Shown here: one piece after another, positions 18,295-28,064 of the stretch
Position numbering within the stretch: the stretch's first letter is position 1
How the letters are laid out: the number at the start of each line of letters is the position of its first letter
DNA from: CAVPDG01 sp963702535
GTDB lineage: Bacteria > Chloroflexota > Anaerolineae > Anaerolineales > UBA4823
Reading direction: 5' to 3'
Assembly (NCBI GenBank): GCA_963702535.1
Contig: CAVPDG010000024.1
Coordinates: 481,814 to 545,813 of the forward strand
Length of the DNA: 64,000 nucleotides
Translations under genes and position numbers: made by a program
Notes under the pieces: model-generated
What the model saw: only the letters and a program-made list of their open reading frames with translations
The model's database searches: none
Told to the model about the DNA's origin: nothing

Positions 18295-19947
18295 CTAAAT
18301 CCTGCATAACCGTTCTGCTTCGGAGAGCGGTCTACCTTTTTCATCCACCGCCAGGCAGGCGCCGTCGACGATGCGCGTCGCCACTTTGCCTCTCCCATAG
18401 GGATTGTTTTTGAGTTGCGGCGCGTCCAATATGCCGGAGGTGACGGCTCTCTCCAGCGTTTCGGCATCCGTGAAAGCGTCTTGCGCCTCCCCTTTTGACA
18501 GAGAGCGGATCGCCCCCAGTGTTTCCTGCGCTTCGGAGACCAGCTCCAACCTGCGCTGTTGCACCCGGGGGTCGGCGCCCAGGTCTGGCTGTCCTGCCAG
18601 GGCGTTCTCGATTGCCCGGCGCGCCAGCTTGCAGGCTTCGATAATATCCTCCGCCGTAGCCGCGTGGTGGGCTTCTGTATGCCCGACGACATGGATGATA
18701 TGCGGGTGCAGCGCCATTTGAACGTAGATGCTGGTCGCCAGGTGGGCGCGGGCGTAATCTGGGTCGAGCGGGTAGCTGAGCAGCCCCGTGCGCGTCTGGC
18801 GCCAGATGCGGAAGCCCGCCCCGGCTAACGGAGAGATCAGGTCCAGCGCTGCCAGCATCTTCGCCAGGTCCATGGCGTCGGATAATCCAGGCGGGCTGTT
18901 GAACATCAGTTGGGCGATGTAATCTCGTACTCCGCAGGCGCGCGCGTTAACTGCAGAGAGGTATGCCGCCACGACGTAAACCACATCCGGCGCATCGCGC
19001 ATGCCCCAGTGGTGCGGCTCGTTGAGCTCGACCGGTATGTTTCTCTCCCCGTACCATGCCATCACCCGCTGGTGCTCGCGGATAGAGCCCGCCAGGTCCC
19101 ACGGTCCTCGCCCGTCCATCCGGTTGAACCAGAACAGTGGGATGGCGCACCAGGCGTTGTGGATCGTTTCAGTGTACATTTCCGCCAGACGCAGGAAGTC
19201 GTCGGTGCCGGAATAGACGCGCAACAAGGGATAGTTTCCTCTCCGGCTGGCGCGATACAGCCGGAGATAATCGTCTGGGGTGCGCACCGGGACGCCGCCA
19301 GCCCCTTTTCTGCGCGGGTCCTGGCGTTCCGGGTGGAAGAAGTTCTCCTGGGCGTCCTGGTCGATGCCCAGCGAGATCACGTCCAGCACACCCGCTTGCG
19401 CGATGCGCTCGATCCCTGAATTCGTGTCCTCCAGCGTGGGCAGACCGAAATGGTGGCGGATCAGCGGAAAGGGCGCTTTCCAGGCGATGCGTTCCAGAGC
19501 CGTTTGTGGGTAAGCCGTCTCTGCCTCGCCTTGCGCCTGCCACGTGGCGCCGGCTCCCTTCAGGTAAGCCAGCGTCTCTGCCGCGCTCTCTATCCCGTCG
19601 AATATGCGCTCGAAGAACCCCAACGCCTCAGCCCTCTCGGCGACGGGCGGCGTCCCGCCAAAGGCGAAACGCACTCCCTGGCGGTAAAGCTCATCTGCCG
19701 CTTCGGCAAACTCGCCCAGCAATCGCTCGCCGGTCTCGGGCGTCAGGCGGTAAGATACGCCCACCAGCAGCTCACCCGGGCTGGTATTCACCAGCTCAGC
19801 CTGGACAGCCTGCAGGAACGTATCCACAGGCGCCGCTGGACCGAGGAAGACGGTGCGCCATCCCGCCGCCTCTGCCAAGCGCAGGAAATTGCTCACCCCG
19901 GCAACGTGGACGCACTCGCCCAACGCGCCGGCGATTACGGTTTTCAT
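18295..19947 (-). CDS. Cobalamin-binding-fold protein with glutamate-mutase-E-like barrel
   Basis: 550 residues from ATG 19947 behind AAGGAG, intact. Residues 1-115 resemble a B12-binding domain (ECVHVAGVSNFLRLAEAAGW then RTVFLG), but the usual DxHxxG is C-V-H-V-A-G at residues 12-17: His14 is kept and the Asp is replaced by Cys. Residues 160-460 resemble the TIM barrel of methylaspartate (glutamate) mutase subunit E, with YPLLRVYSGTDDFLRLAEM, IPVELNEPHHWGMRDAPD and HIIHVVGHTEAHHAATAEDI. The C-terminal GILDAPQLKNNPYGRG also fits that family. A carbon-skeleton rearrangement or related B12 chemistry is inferred; a separate small subunit was not seen. Confidence 0.7.
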   Translation of the reverse strand: MKTVIAGALGECVHVAGVSNFLRLAEAAGWRTVFLGPAAPVDTFLQAVQAELVNTSPGELLVGVSYRLTPETGERLLGEFAEAADELYRQGVRFAFGGTPPVAERAEALGFFERIFDGIESAAETLAYLKGAGATWQAQGEAETAYPQTALERIAWKAPFPLIRHHFGLPTLEDTNSGIERIAQAGVLDVISLGIDQDAQENFFHPERQDPRRKGAGGVPVRTPDDYLRLYRASRRGNYPLLRVYSGTDDFLRLAEMYTETIHNAWCAIPLFWFNRMDGRGPWDLAGSIREHQRVMAWYGERNIPVELNEPHHWGMRDAPDVVYVVAAYLSAVNARACGVRDYIAQLMFNSPPGLSDAMDLAKMLAALDLISPLAGAGFRIWRQTRTGLLSYPLDPDYARAHLATSIYVQMALHPHIIHVVGHTEAHHAATAEDIIEACKLARRAIENALAGQPDLGADPRVQQRRLELVSEAQETLGAIRSLSKGEAQDAFTDAETLERAVTSGILDAPQLKNNPYGRGKVATRIVDGACLAVDEKGRPLSEAERLCRI

Positions 19948-19951
19948 GGTT

Positions 19952-20323
19952 CTACTCCTTGGAACGGTCGCCGCGGTGCTTTCCGAAGCCGTGCACCTCC
20001 ACCACCGGTACGACGAACAAAAAGCCGGTGCGCGCTTGTTCCAGGTCGCCAATCACTTGCTGCGCGATGGCAACCATGCTATCCACCTGCTTCTGTTCTT
20101 CCACTACCGAGAGCAGCGTGCGGTGATGCACCTCGTCTATGGCTAGCAGGTCTTGCAGGCTGGGCATGATCGAGAGGTCTTCGCGCATGCCGTGCCGGCG
20201 CAAGCGACCCAGCCCCGAGCTCTCCAGTATCGTCACGCCGGTCACGCCGGCGGCTTCCCAGCCCTCCAGGATATCTTCGCAGTAATCGGGATTGTCAACG
20301 ACGAGAAAAACCAGGTAGCTCAT
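19952..20323 (-). CDS. PII-like (GlnB-fold) regulatory protein
   Basis: 123 residues. MSYLVFLVVDNPDYCEDILE and WEAAGVTGVTILESSGLGRL match the ferredoxin-like fold of PII-family and CPA-associated PII-like proteins. The trailing segment (GFLFVVPVVEVHGFGKH) is the second half. It lies 21 bp downstream of the antiporter and four bases upstream of the cobalamin-fold gene. PII-like proteins commonly regulate a neighbouring transporter by binding a nucleotide, so control of the antiporter is a reasonable inference. Confidence 0.65.
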   Translation of the reverse strand: MSYLVFLVVDNPDYCEDILEGWEAAGVTGVTILESSGLGRLRRHGMREDLSIMPSLQDLLAIDEVHHRTLLSVVEEQKQVDSMVAIAQQVIGDLEQARTGFLFVVPVVEVHGFGKHRGDRSKE

Positions 20324-20344
20324 GAGGATTTCCTTTCGGGTTGC

Positions 20345-21574
20345 TCACGGATGGCTCACGTTTTCTTTAGCTCCGGCGCTGGTTGCCGGTCGGGTGAAGA
20401 GCGAGCGCAGCAGCGGCGGAGTGAGCAGTGTTGTCACGATGACCACACCTACCACGGCGGCATAGGTGTTCTGGCTGATCAGATTCTGGCTGATACCCAC
20501 CGAAGCCACGATCAACCCCACCTCGCCGCGTGACATCATTCCCACGCCAAATTGCAAGGATTCCAGCCACGAAAAGCCGGCCAGGCGGGCGCCCGCGCCT
20601 GCGCCCAGCACCTTGCTGATCAACGCCACGGCAACCATCGCCAGCATCAGCCACAAGCTTTCACCGCCTAACATGCGCCCGTTGGCGGTCAGCCCCACAT
20701 CCACGAAGAAGATCGGTACGAAGATGCCGTATGCCGGCACCGAAACGGCGCTCACGATGCGCTCGCGCAATGGGCTGCGCGACAGCCACAACCCCGCCAG
20801 GAAAGCCCCCGTGATGGCAGCCATGCCTCCGATCACCTCCGCCATCCAACCAAAGAGCAGGATGACCACAAAGGTGAATGCCATCAAGCCCTGGCTGATG
20901 GGCAGGTCGTGGAACTTTTCACTCAGCCGGGGCAGCACCCAGCGACCCAACGCCGATGCCAGCAACAGAAAGAGCGCCATCTTACCCGTGATCCACAGGA
21001 TCTCCAGCCAGCCGTTTCCTGTCTCGCCGGCGATCCCCAGCGCGATGAAGACGGACATTCCCAGTATCACCAGGATATCATCCAGGACGGCCGCACCGAG
21101 CAACCCGACCCCGACCCGTGTGCGCAGGGCTTTCATCTCGATCAATGTCTGCGCCGAGATGCTGACGCTGGTGGCGGAGAGGATTACGCCGACAAAGATG
21201 GCTGAAGGCAGCGGCATGGAGAACGCCAGCCCAACCCCTGCACCCATCAACAAAGGTACAATCACCCCCAGCACACCTGCGAAAGTTGCCACCCGGCTGG
21301 AATGCGCCAGGTCGGAGAAGTGCAAGCCCAGCCCGGCGATGAACATGAGCAGCAGCACACCGATCTCCGCCAGCTCATGCACGATCTCGGTTAGATGCTC
21401 ATCGCTGAAATAAGGCAGGTGCAGCACGTCGAGCAGGGTGGGTCCCAGGATAATGCCCACCAAAAGCTCCCCCAGCACAGCCGGCTGACCCAGGCGGTAG
21501 CTTACATAACCACCCAGCTTGGCTGCCAGGATGATAATCGCCAGCGCCAGGGCGAGCTGTAAGAAAGGGGTCAC
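20345..21574 (-). CDS. CPA2-family monovalent cation:proton antiporter
   Basis: 409 residues, about 12 membrane segments, intact. The family's conserved features are present: LGQPAVLGELLVGIILGPTL near the N-terminus, LSATSVSISAQTLIEMKAL with DDILVILGMSVF (ion-binding Asp pair region), and GMMSRGEVGLIVASVG near the C-terminus. It has no C-terminal TrkA-N domain, unlike KefB, so regulation may come from the PII-like protein encoded next. It exchanges Na+ or K+ for H+ at the inner membrane. The operon reads antiporter, PII-like, cobalamin-fold protein, opine dehydrogenase, UPF0316. Confidence 0.88.
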   Translation of the reverse strand: MTPFLQLALALAIIILAAKLGGYVSYRLGQPAVLGELLVGIILGPTLLDVLHLPYFSDEHLTEIVHELAEIGVLLLMFIAGLGLHFSDLAHSSRVATFAGVLGVIVPLLMGAGVGLAFSMPLPSAIFVGVILSATSVSISAQTLIEMKALRTRVGVGLLGAAVLDDILVILGMSVFIALGIAGETGNGWLEILWITGKMALFLLLASALGRWVLPRLSEKFHDLPISQGLMAFTFVVILLFGWMAEVIGGMAAITGAFLAGLWLSRSPLRERIVSAVSVPAYGIFVPIFFVDVGLTANGRMLGGESLWLMLAMVAVALISKVLGAGAGARLAGFSWLESLQFGVGMMSRGEVGLIVASVGISQNLISQNTYAAVVGVVIVTTLLTPPLLRSLFTRPATSAGAKENVSHP

Positions 21575-22022
21575 TGGCTCAATTGCTCCTCTCTGCTAGT
21601 CCGTCTTGGACCAGGGTGATCCGCTGGAATCCCAATAGTTATTGGAGTAGAACTTTTATACCTTGAAATTGCTCAGGGGTCAATCATAAACCCTGGGGAA
21701 GTGGATAAATATATGGGGTGGAAATGCGAGAGGCAAACATGTCCTCGCTTGTACAAAATCAAGCCGCAGAATTGAGCAGGCAAAACCTGGTGGTTATCCG
21801 GGTATTCATCATCGCACCGCCTCGGTGTGGGTTAAAGCATATGATGGTATCCCCACGACAGATAAGAAGTGTCAAATAACCAATCGACACCTGACCAGTA
21901 GTAAGGAGTAACGCCGCGTTATGACATTACCCGGCACGTCTGGCAAGGTCCTGCGCCGGTATTCAAACATCAATAATCTTGTTCCACTGACACAACCGGA
22001 TCGGGAGAGATACAACTCGCCT
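21575..22022. other. Intergenic region, 448 bp
   Basis: It separates the antiporter (reading left) from the end of the duplicated dehydrogenase-like gene. It must contain the antiporter operon promoter, but no clear hexamers stand out. A short open frame from 21921 runs through it without features of a gene. Confidence 0.5.
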
Positions 22023-24352
22023 CTACCACGAAAAGGCTTTTGGGTGGTCTACCTGAAGCCATGCCTTCAGTGTTGCCCTAAAAAGAGCGCGCTCGAAATA
22101 ATTCCCATTTGGCAATAGCCCGTCATATCCTCGTTCCAGTAATGCCTCCATCAACGGCTCTAGCTGCAGAGCATAATGCCTCATGCAGGCTTCCGGATGG
22201 ATTCTGGCCAGGAATAACATGATACAACCGCTCGCCTGTTTTTCGAGGGGATCCCCTTCGGGATTGTCTCCTCCCAATCCGGATCGTCGTGCATATATAT
22301 ATATTTATTGAGGTCACCCTGTGGAATGCCTTCAACCCCCCGCACGACGGGCGGATCTGCATCCATTGTGTATGGATCTACGGAGAGATCTGCGATCACC
22401 GTGTGCGCAGGTAACCAGGCGATCCAATCATTAGGCACGATGGGATTGGTTGGATCGCGGCGCTGGCTTGCATCTACCAATACATCAGTATGCCGGAACA
22501 ATCTCTCCATCTCGGCTACGTTCCTTGTAATATTGCGTCCAACCGATTTCACAACGATCCCAGTTCAATTCTCAGCAATGTGTTGATTGTTGCGTTCAAC
22601 ATTCCCAAGTTTGGTGGCAGCATCCACGGCATATTTCCCCACCATGCCTGTTCCCAACACCAACACTTGCAGAGGTGTTCGTTCTGGTTTTACTAGATCA
22701 GCCCATTCTCTTTGAAGAACATTGAAGGCAGCTTCCAAGCCATTCCAGGCTACGGCTTTCATGTTCTCCACCAAACGAATATCCTGGTCGTTGCCGATAC
22801 TGTCCAAAGAGATGGCCTTGATTCCAAGATTTTTCAATATTTGAACGCGGACCGGCCGCGTGGGAAAATGCAGCATTGAGAGCAGCATGCTTCCAGGACG
22901 AATGCTCTTGAATTCCTCCCGCGTCGGGGATCTCAAGACGATAACAAGCTCCTGTTGGAAAGCTTCCTCTCGGCTGCAAGAACGGATTGCATCGTTCCCC
23001 TGATGAAAATCAGCAAATGACAGCCCAGATCTCGATCCATAGCCTTCTTCGATGCTTACGACAGCCCCTCTGCGAGTGAGTTGTGCAATAAGCTCGGGTA
23101 AAAATACGCGCAGCTCACCTTGCTCTTTCATCATGCGCGGGAAACCGATCGATATTCTGTGGATCGAGCTTACCCGGATCTTTTCTGGCGGGAGAGCTTT
23201 GTGGGGAGGTGTTACTTTCAGGGGTGATTCCTGACCCCAGAGTGAGAGCTGAGCTCGGGCAATTGCACGCTCAAAATAACGCCCCCTGGGATTGATGTTT
23301 TGAATACCGCCTTTTTCAATTAAGGTTCGCATGATGGGAGCAAGCTGCTTGCCGTAGACCTCCATGCACTTTTTCGGGTAGATTCCAGGCCATGAATAGC
23401 AAGAGACTGCTCTTCGTCGGTGGGTTGATTGAACGCAAGGTGGCAGCGTCTCATAGGCTGGATCATCAATTTCAAACTGGTACTTGTCCAGGTTGCCTTG
23501 TGGAATACCTTCGATACCTTTTATGTATGGCGGATCAACCGAACAATCGTAAGGATCTACCGATAAATCCAATAAAATAGAATGAGTGGGAAGAAATGCT
23601 ATCCAATCGTTAGGAATCACCGGGACGGTCGGGTTCGAGCGCTGTGTGGCATCGACCAGGATGTCTGTGCACGAAAACACTTCCCTGACAACATCCTGGT
23701 GCCCTGTGAGATCATAATCCAGAACATTCACCAACACACCAGGTACACCCGATGCACTTAATCGCATTTGAACCTGAGGGTTGGCATATCTCACCGCGGC
23801 TTGTACTACCTGACTACCCACCATGCCTGCCCCCAAGACCGTTACGCGTATTGGAGGGCGCTTCTCAGACTCAAAACCCGGCGATGGGTAAGTTTCCCGC
23901 AGCATATCGAATGCAGCTTCCATTCCGTTCCAGGCAACAGCTCGTAGGTTTTCAACCAGCCTGTGACCTGTGTCATTCTTGATTGAGTTGAGCGATAGGG
24001 CTTCGAAATTCAAGGAGCGTAGATAGCTTACCCTGGTTGGACGTGTAGCGTAATGGAGCATCGAAATCAGGCACGCCCCTGTTCGCATAGACCTGACCTG
24101 GTCATCTGTTGGGTAACGTATGACAAGGATATAATCTTGTTGGTAAACCTCTTCGGAATTGGCAAAACGAATATCTGGTGCTACTTGCAGATAATCCTTC
24201 TCAGTAAAACCCATCCTTGAACCATAGCCATGTTCTAGTACTACTAGCGCGCCGCGCCGGTTTAAGAGTGCCACAAAATCAGGAAGAAAATCCCGATGCT
24301 CACCGGCCTCCATCGTATGGCGAGGTAATCCAATTTTGAATGGGGAAATCAT
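22023..24352 (-). CDS. Tandem-duplicated alanine-dehydrogenase/transhydrogenase-like protein (frame broken near 22570 and 22190)
   Basis: About 775 residues in two colinear halves of about 385. Each half has the N-terminal catalytic-like part (GEHRDFLPDFVALLNRRGA in half 1; GELRVFLPELIAQLTRRGA in half 2), a conserved (L/S)SMLH(Y/F)xTRPxRV segment, RLVENxxAVAWNGxEAAF, and a Rossmann motif (VTVLGAGMVGSQVV; VLVLGTGMVGKYAV). Each then has PNDWIAxLPxHxxxxDLSVDPY and a final NYFERA/RYFERA block. The family normally acts as a single-unit homo-oligomer; here two units are fused. Half 1 runs from 24352 to about 23160 and half 2 to 22023. Base composition is AT-richer than the neighbours. The substrate is unknown. 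Confidence 0.75.
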
Positions 24353-24510
24353 CAGTTATCTCCTTCATTACCTGGGGAGTGTTTAAAACATCATATACTT
24401 CATCAATCCAATTTGGCAAATTCCTTCTTGATGATTTTTAAACGTTTTAGAAGGCTTCTTTTTTTACCTGATATTTCAGAGATTGTCACCTGAATGTGAA
24501 TTGGACCATC

Positions 24511-25892
24511 TTATGGCATGTTAACCACGAACATTGCTTTAATCCACCCTTCTTGCCCGTGCGCATCGCGTACCTTCACCCAATCCGTGCCATCTAAAGT
24601 TGCACGTTGGTTTAGCAGGTAGATAGTTGCACCTTCTGAGAGCACCACACCAGGCACGGTCGTTCCCCCGGGTATTTGACGCAAAAATACACCTCTGCCG
24701 CCCGTCCCAAAGATGCGCGCCGGGATCGGAGTTGATGTGGGGGTGGGTGTAGATGTGAGCGTCACTGTCGGTGTGGGTGTGGATGTGGCGGTCTGTGTGG
24801 ACGTGGATGTGGCAGTTTGGGTCGGTGTGTGTGTAGCTGTGCTCGTGCTGGATGGTCCGGGAGAGGGAGTGAGAGTATGTGTAGGCGGGATGAGTGGGTC
24901 TAGCACGGTCATGGGCACAACGATCAGATGGAGGGCAACGGGGCGCTGCAGCTGTGTGGCAATCGACTCCTGCATCGCAACAACTTCTTGGTAGGTGGGC
25001 TGGCGCGATGCTCGTGCCGTAATTATGAGATCCAGCGTGGTATCCGCTGTATCCATCTGGATCTCGACCAGTTGGGAGTTCGGCAATTGAGCAATCTCAG
25101 CCTCAACAGCTTGGCGAACGGCTCTTGCAAGTTGACCTTCACTAACAAAGCGTAGGGTCAGGGCTAGCAGCGGGATAGATACCGCCAGGACGAGCGCTGC
25201 TGAGGTGATCATGGGGCGTCGTAAGCCGCGCCAGCGGCTATCCCCGTTAATGGGTCGAAACCCAGGGCGGCAAAGACGGCGATCCCCGCAAACGAAATGG
25301 CGGCAAAGTTGGTCAGGAAGAGCAGTAAAGCGCCCATCGCCAGATCGAATTTTCCCGCCGCCATGAGGATCCCCATTGTGCAGAGGGCGGCATCAAAGCG
25401 GTGGCGATGGCTACACCTGGCAATGCTGACGAGAGTTGTGGCTGCGCCAGTGCATAAGCCGCAGCCGCGCCTCCGGCGATGGCTATGCCCAGGTCAAATG
25501 GCGTGGGTCGCGTCCGCGCAATCACCTCGCTCGGCAGCTCGAGCAGGGCACCAAAAGGCAATTCTTGCGCAATCCAGCCGATAGACGCGGAGAGCGCCAC
25601 AGCTAGCAACGCACCTTCGATCAAGGCCACCAACGCCCGGCGAAACATGTTGCTCTCCCCGGCTACCGATGCCAGCGACAGCCCCAGGATGGGTGACATG
25701 AGCGGGGCGATCAGCATAGCGCCGATAATCACCGCTGTTGAGTTCGTCACCAATCCAAATGTGGCAATAGAGCAGGAAAGAAATACTAAAAGGAAGAAAT
25801 CGAAATCCTGGCGAGGATGCTTGCGAAAGCTGCTTCATCACCTCTGCTTGCCGTTCCCGCGGCAAGGCGTAAATCCAGCGTCGAATGATCAC
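24511..25892 (-). CDS. DUF389 membrane protein with Thr/Pro linker and C-terminal SH3 domain (frame broken near 25790 and 25380)
   Basis: The start is GTG 25892 behind AGGAG, overlapping the upstream CLC stop (GTGA). The N-terminus (RRWIYALPRERQAEVMKQL) leads to a DUF389 membrane core with NSTAVIIGAMLIAPLMSPIL, LGLSLAS and ALPGVAIATALMPP. After a shift the core continues and then a periplasmic part begins (LRFVSEGQLARAVRQAVEAE). A repetitive Thr/Ser/Pro linker of about 60 residues follows, ending in a bacterial SH3-like domain (GVFLRQIPGGTTVPGVVLSE; DGTDWVKVRDAHGQEGWIK). Joined length is about 460 residues. The SH3 addition suggests binding to the cell wall or another surface ligand. Confidence 0.7.
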
Positions 25893-27865
25893 CCCGTCTC
25901 CTGCTTCTGGCAAAGCTGGATCACTTGCTGGCGCGCTTCGCCCTCTGCCACGAAAATCAGAACGTCACCCGCGTGCAGCGCTGTCTCACCATGGGGGATG
26001 ATCGTCTCTCGGCCACGCTGCAAGGTGGCAATGAGTAAATCCTGCGGCCAAGCGATCTGGCTCATCGTAACTCCATCACAGGCAGAGCCACTTTCAACCA
26101 CCACCTGGTTGACGCCTACTGTTTCTGGTGTGTAAGCATCCAGGCGCACCTTCTTGGCAGCATGGCGCGCTGCAGTCCGCCGCGCCAGGGCGATATCATA
26201 AGCCCGGATCACATCCGACCGGCGCAGTATGCCTACCAGCCGGCGTGGGTTATCGCGGCTAACTACCGGCAGCCGTCCCAAATCTTCGTGGCTCATGCGC
26301 TGCAGTGCTTCGCCTATCGTCTCATCCGGGAAGGTTACCCAGGGTTTCGTGGTACACGCTTGCGCGACGGTATGGATAGGTTCATTTTCGATTTGGGCCC
26401 GATCTAAATCTTGAATGGTAAATATCCCGAATAATTCGCCATGTTCGTCGAGGACGGGCAGCCCGTGGTGCCGGGTGCGCGCCAGGATATCCGCCGCGTT
26501 ATCCAGCGAGGTATCGGCAGGTATGCTCAATACCTCTTTATGCATGACCTCACCAACCGTGATCGCTTGTAACACCTCCACATCGCGCCCTCGGTCGAGG
26601 TGGATACCCTTTCGTTTCAACCCGAACATGTAGACGGAATCGCGTTGGAGACTGCGCGAGACTGCCAGGCTCACGCCGACGGCAAACATGAGCGGCAGGA
26701 TGATGCGGTAGTCGTTGGTCATCTCGAATAGCAACAGGATGGCTGTCAGAGGCGCGTGCACTGCTCCAGCCAGCAACGCTGCCATACCCACCATGGCATA
26801 AGCCGGCGCTTCACCCGGCAGCCCGTGAAAGACCGGCAGGACGAGCGCCCCGTAAGCCGAACCCAGGGTGGCGCCCAGGAAGAGAGCCGGGGCGAACACG
26901 CCGCCCATGAACCCAGCCCCGAGGCACAGGGGTGTAAGGAACAGCTTAGCGACCAGTAACGCCAGCAGCAAGCCCACGGCTACGATCTGGCCATTCAGGA
27001 TTTGCTCGATGGTCGTGTACCCAACCCCTAACACCTGGGGCAGATACAAACCCACCAATCCAACCACCAGTCCAGCAGCAGCCGGTTTCAGCCAGCGCGG
27101 CGCACCCCATGTATGTAAGATATCCTGCATCCCGTGGATTAAGCGGATGTACGCCGCCGATATCAGCCCGGCAAGCAGACCCAATCCCAGGTACAGGAAT
27201 AATTCCCATGGCGAGCTGAACTCGTAAGCCGGAACGGTGAATGCGGGTTGCGCACCTGATACCGCCTGGGTGAAGACAGCGGAAGCCACCGCGCCGATAA
27301 CGACCCAGCCGAAGGCGCTGGTGCTAATCTCTCCCAGGATCACTTCCAAGGCAAAGAACACGCCTGCGATTGGGGCGTTGAACGCCGCCGCAATCCCGCC
27401 AGCGGCGCCTGCAGCGACGAGTGTGCGCACACGTTCATCGGATAAGCGTAGGCGCTGCCCTAAGAATGAGCCGATATTGGCGCCGATCTGCACAGAAGGG
27501 TCTTCCGGACCAACGGCTGCGCCGCTGCCGATCGAGATCGCCGATGCCAAGGTCTTGACCGGCATGCGCAAGTATCTCAGACGCCCGCCTGCCAGGGCTA
27601 CAGCTTCGATGATCCCCGCCACACCGTGATAGCGCTCTTCGCCCACCAGGAAAAACATGAGCAGACCGACCATGAGCCCACCAACCACAGGGATAAATGC
27701 CACCAGCCAGCTGCCGGTCACCCAGCGGTGTGCGAATTCATCAATCCAGATGATCAGGAGCTTGAAAATCCAAACACCCACCCCGCTGAGCAACCCGACT
27801 GCCATTGCCGCCAGGACAGACCGGATAGGTAAGCTTGAGAAATTTTGGTCTCTGAGTTTAGCCAT
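25889..27865 (-). CDS. CLC-family chloride channel/antiporter with CBS pair and TrkA-C domain
   Basis: About 658 residues from ATG 27865; a GTG at 27880 in the same frame is the alternative and neither has a strong ribosome site. Ion-pathway motifs of the CLC fold are present: GSGAAVGPEDPSVQ, NAPIAGVFFALEVIL and GGVFAPALFLGATLG. Two CBS motifs follow (GEVMHKEVLSIPADTSLDNA; RLVGILRRSDVIRAYD), then a C-terminal TrkA-C-like domain (LLIATLQRGRETIIPHGE; ALHAGDVLIFVAEG). The TrkA-C addition is less common and suggests ligand gating, for example by a nucleotide. It sits in the membrane. It overlaps the downstream DUF389-SH3 gene. Confidence 0.88.
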   Translation of the reverse strand: MAKLRDQNFSSLPIRSVLAAMAVGLLSGVGVWIFKLLIIWIDEFAHRWVTGSWLVAFIPVVGGLMVGLLMFFLVGEERYHGVAGIIEAVALAGGRLRYLRMPVKTLASAISIGSGAAVGPEDPSVQIGANIGSFLGQRLRLSDERVRTLVAAGAAGGIAAAFNAPIAGVFFALEVILGEISTSAFGWVVIGAVASAVFTQAVSGAQPAFTVPAYEFSSPWELFLYLGLGLLAGLISAAYIRLIHGMQDILHTWGAPRWLKPAAAGLVVGLVGLYLPQVLGVGYTTIEQILNGQIVAVGLLLALLVAKLFLTPLCLGAGFMGGVFAPALFLGATLGSAYGALVLPVFHGLPGEAPAYAMVGMAALLAGAVHAPLTAILLLFEMTNDYRIILPLMFAVGVSLAVSRSLQRDSVYMFGLKRKGIHLDRGRDVEVLQAITVGEVMHKEVLSIPADTSLDNAADILARTRHHGLPVLDEHGELFGIFTIQDLDRAQIENEPIHTVAQACTTKPWVTFPDETIGEALQRMSHEDLGRLPVVSRDNPRRLVGILRRSDVIRAYDIALARRTAARHAAKKVRLDAYTPETVGVNQVVVESGSACDGVTMSQIAWPQDLLIATLQRGRETIIPHGETALHAGDVLIFVAEGEARQQVIQLCQKQETG

Positions 27866-28064
27866 CGAAGTAAATTTCACTTTCTCATTTTATCGCAAAA
27901 TTACTTTCCTCCTTGTTGTTATTGGCAACCTGGTCTAAAATACATCCCCCGCATATGGATTGGCGACGTGCAGAGCGGGTGGGTGTGGAAAATTACTCGG
28001 AACGAAACAACCTATCCTGCCCATCGTCGATGGTTGAGAGCGGATAGCAACATGAGGAGCCCGA

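Noticed and set aside
20466..21413. 315-codon plus-strand frame opposite the antiporter
   Set aside because: Composition is what the complement of a membrane-protein gene gives (Pro, Ser, Thr-rich); the minus-strand gene is unambiguous.
24713..24994. Val/Gly repetitive plus-strand frame
   Set aside because: It is the complement of the Thr/Pro-rich stalk of the DUF389-SH3 protein.
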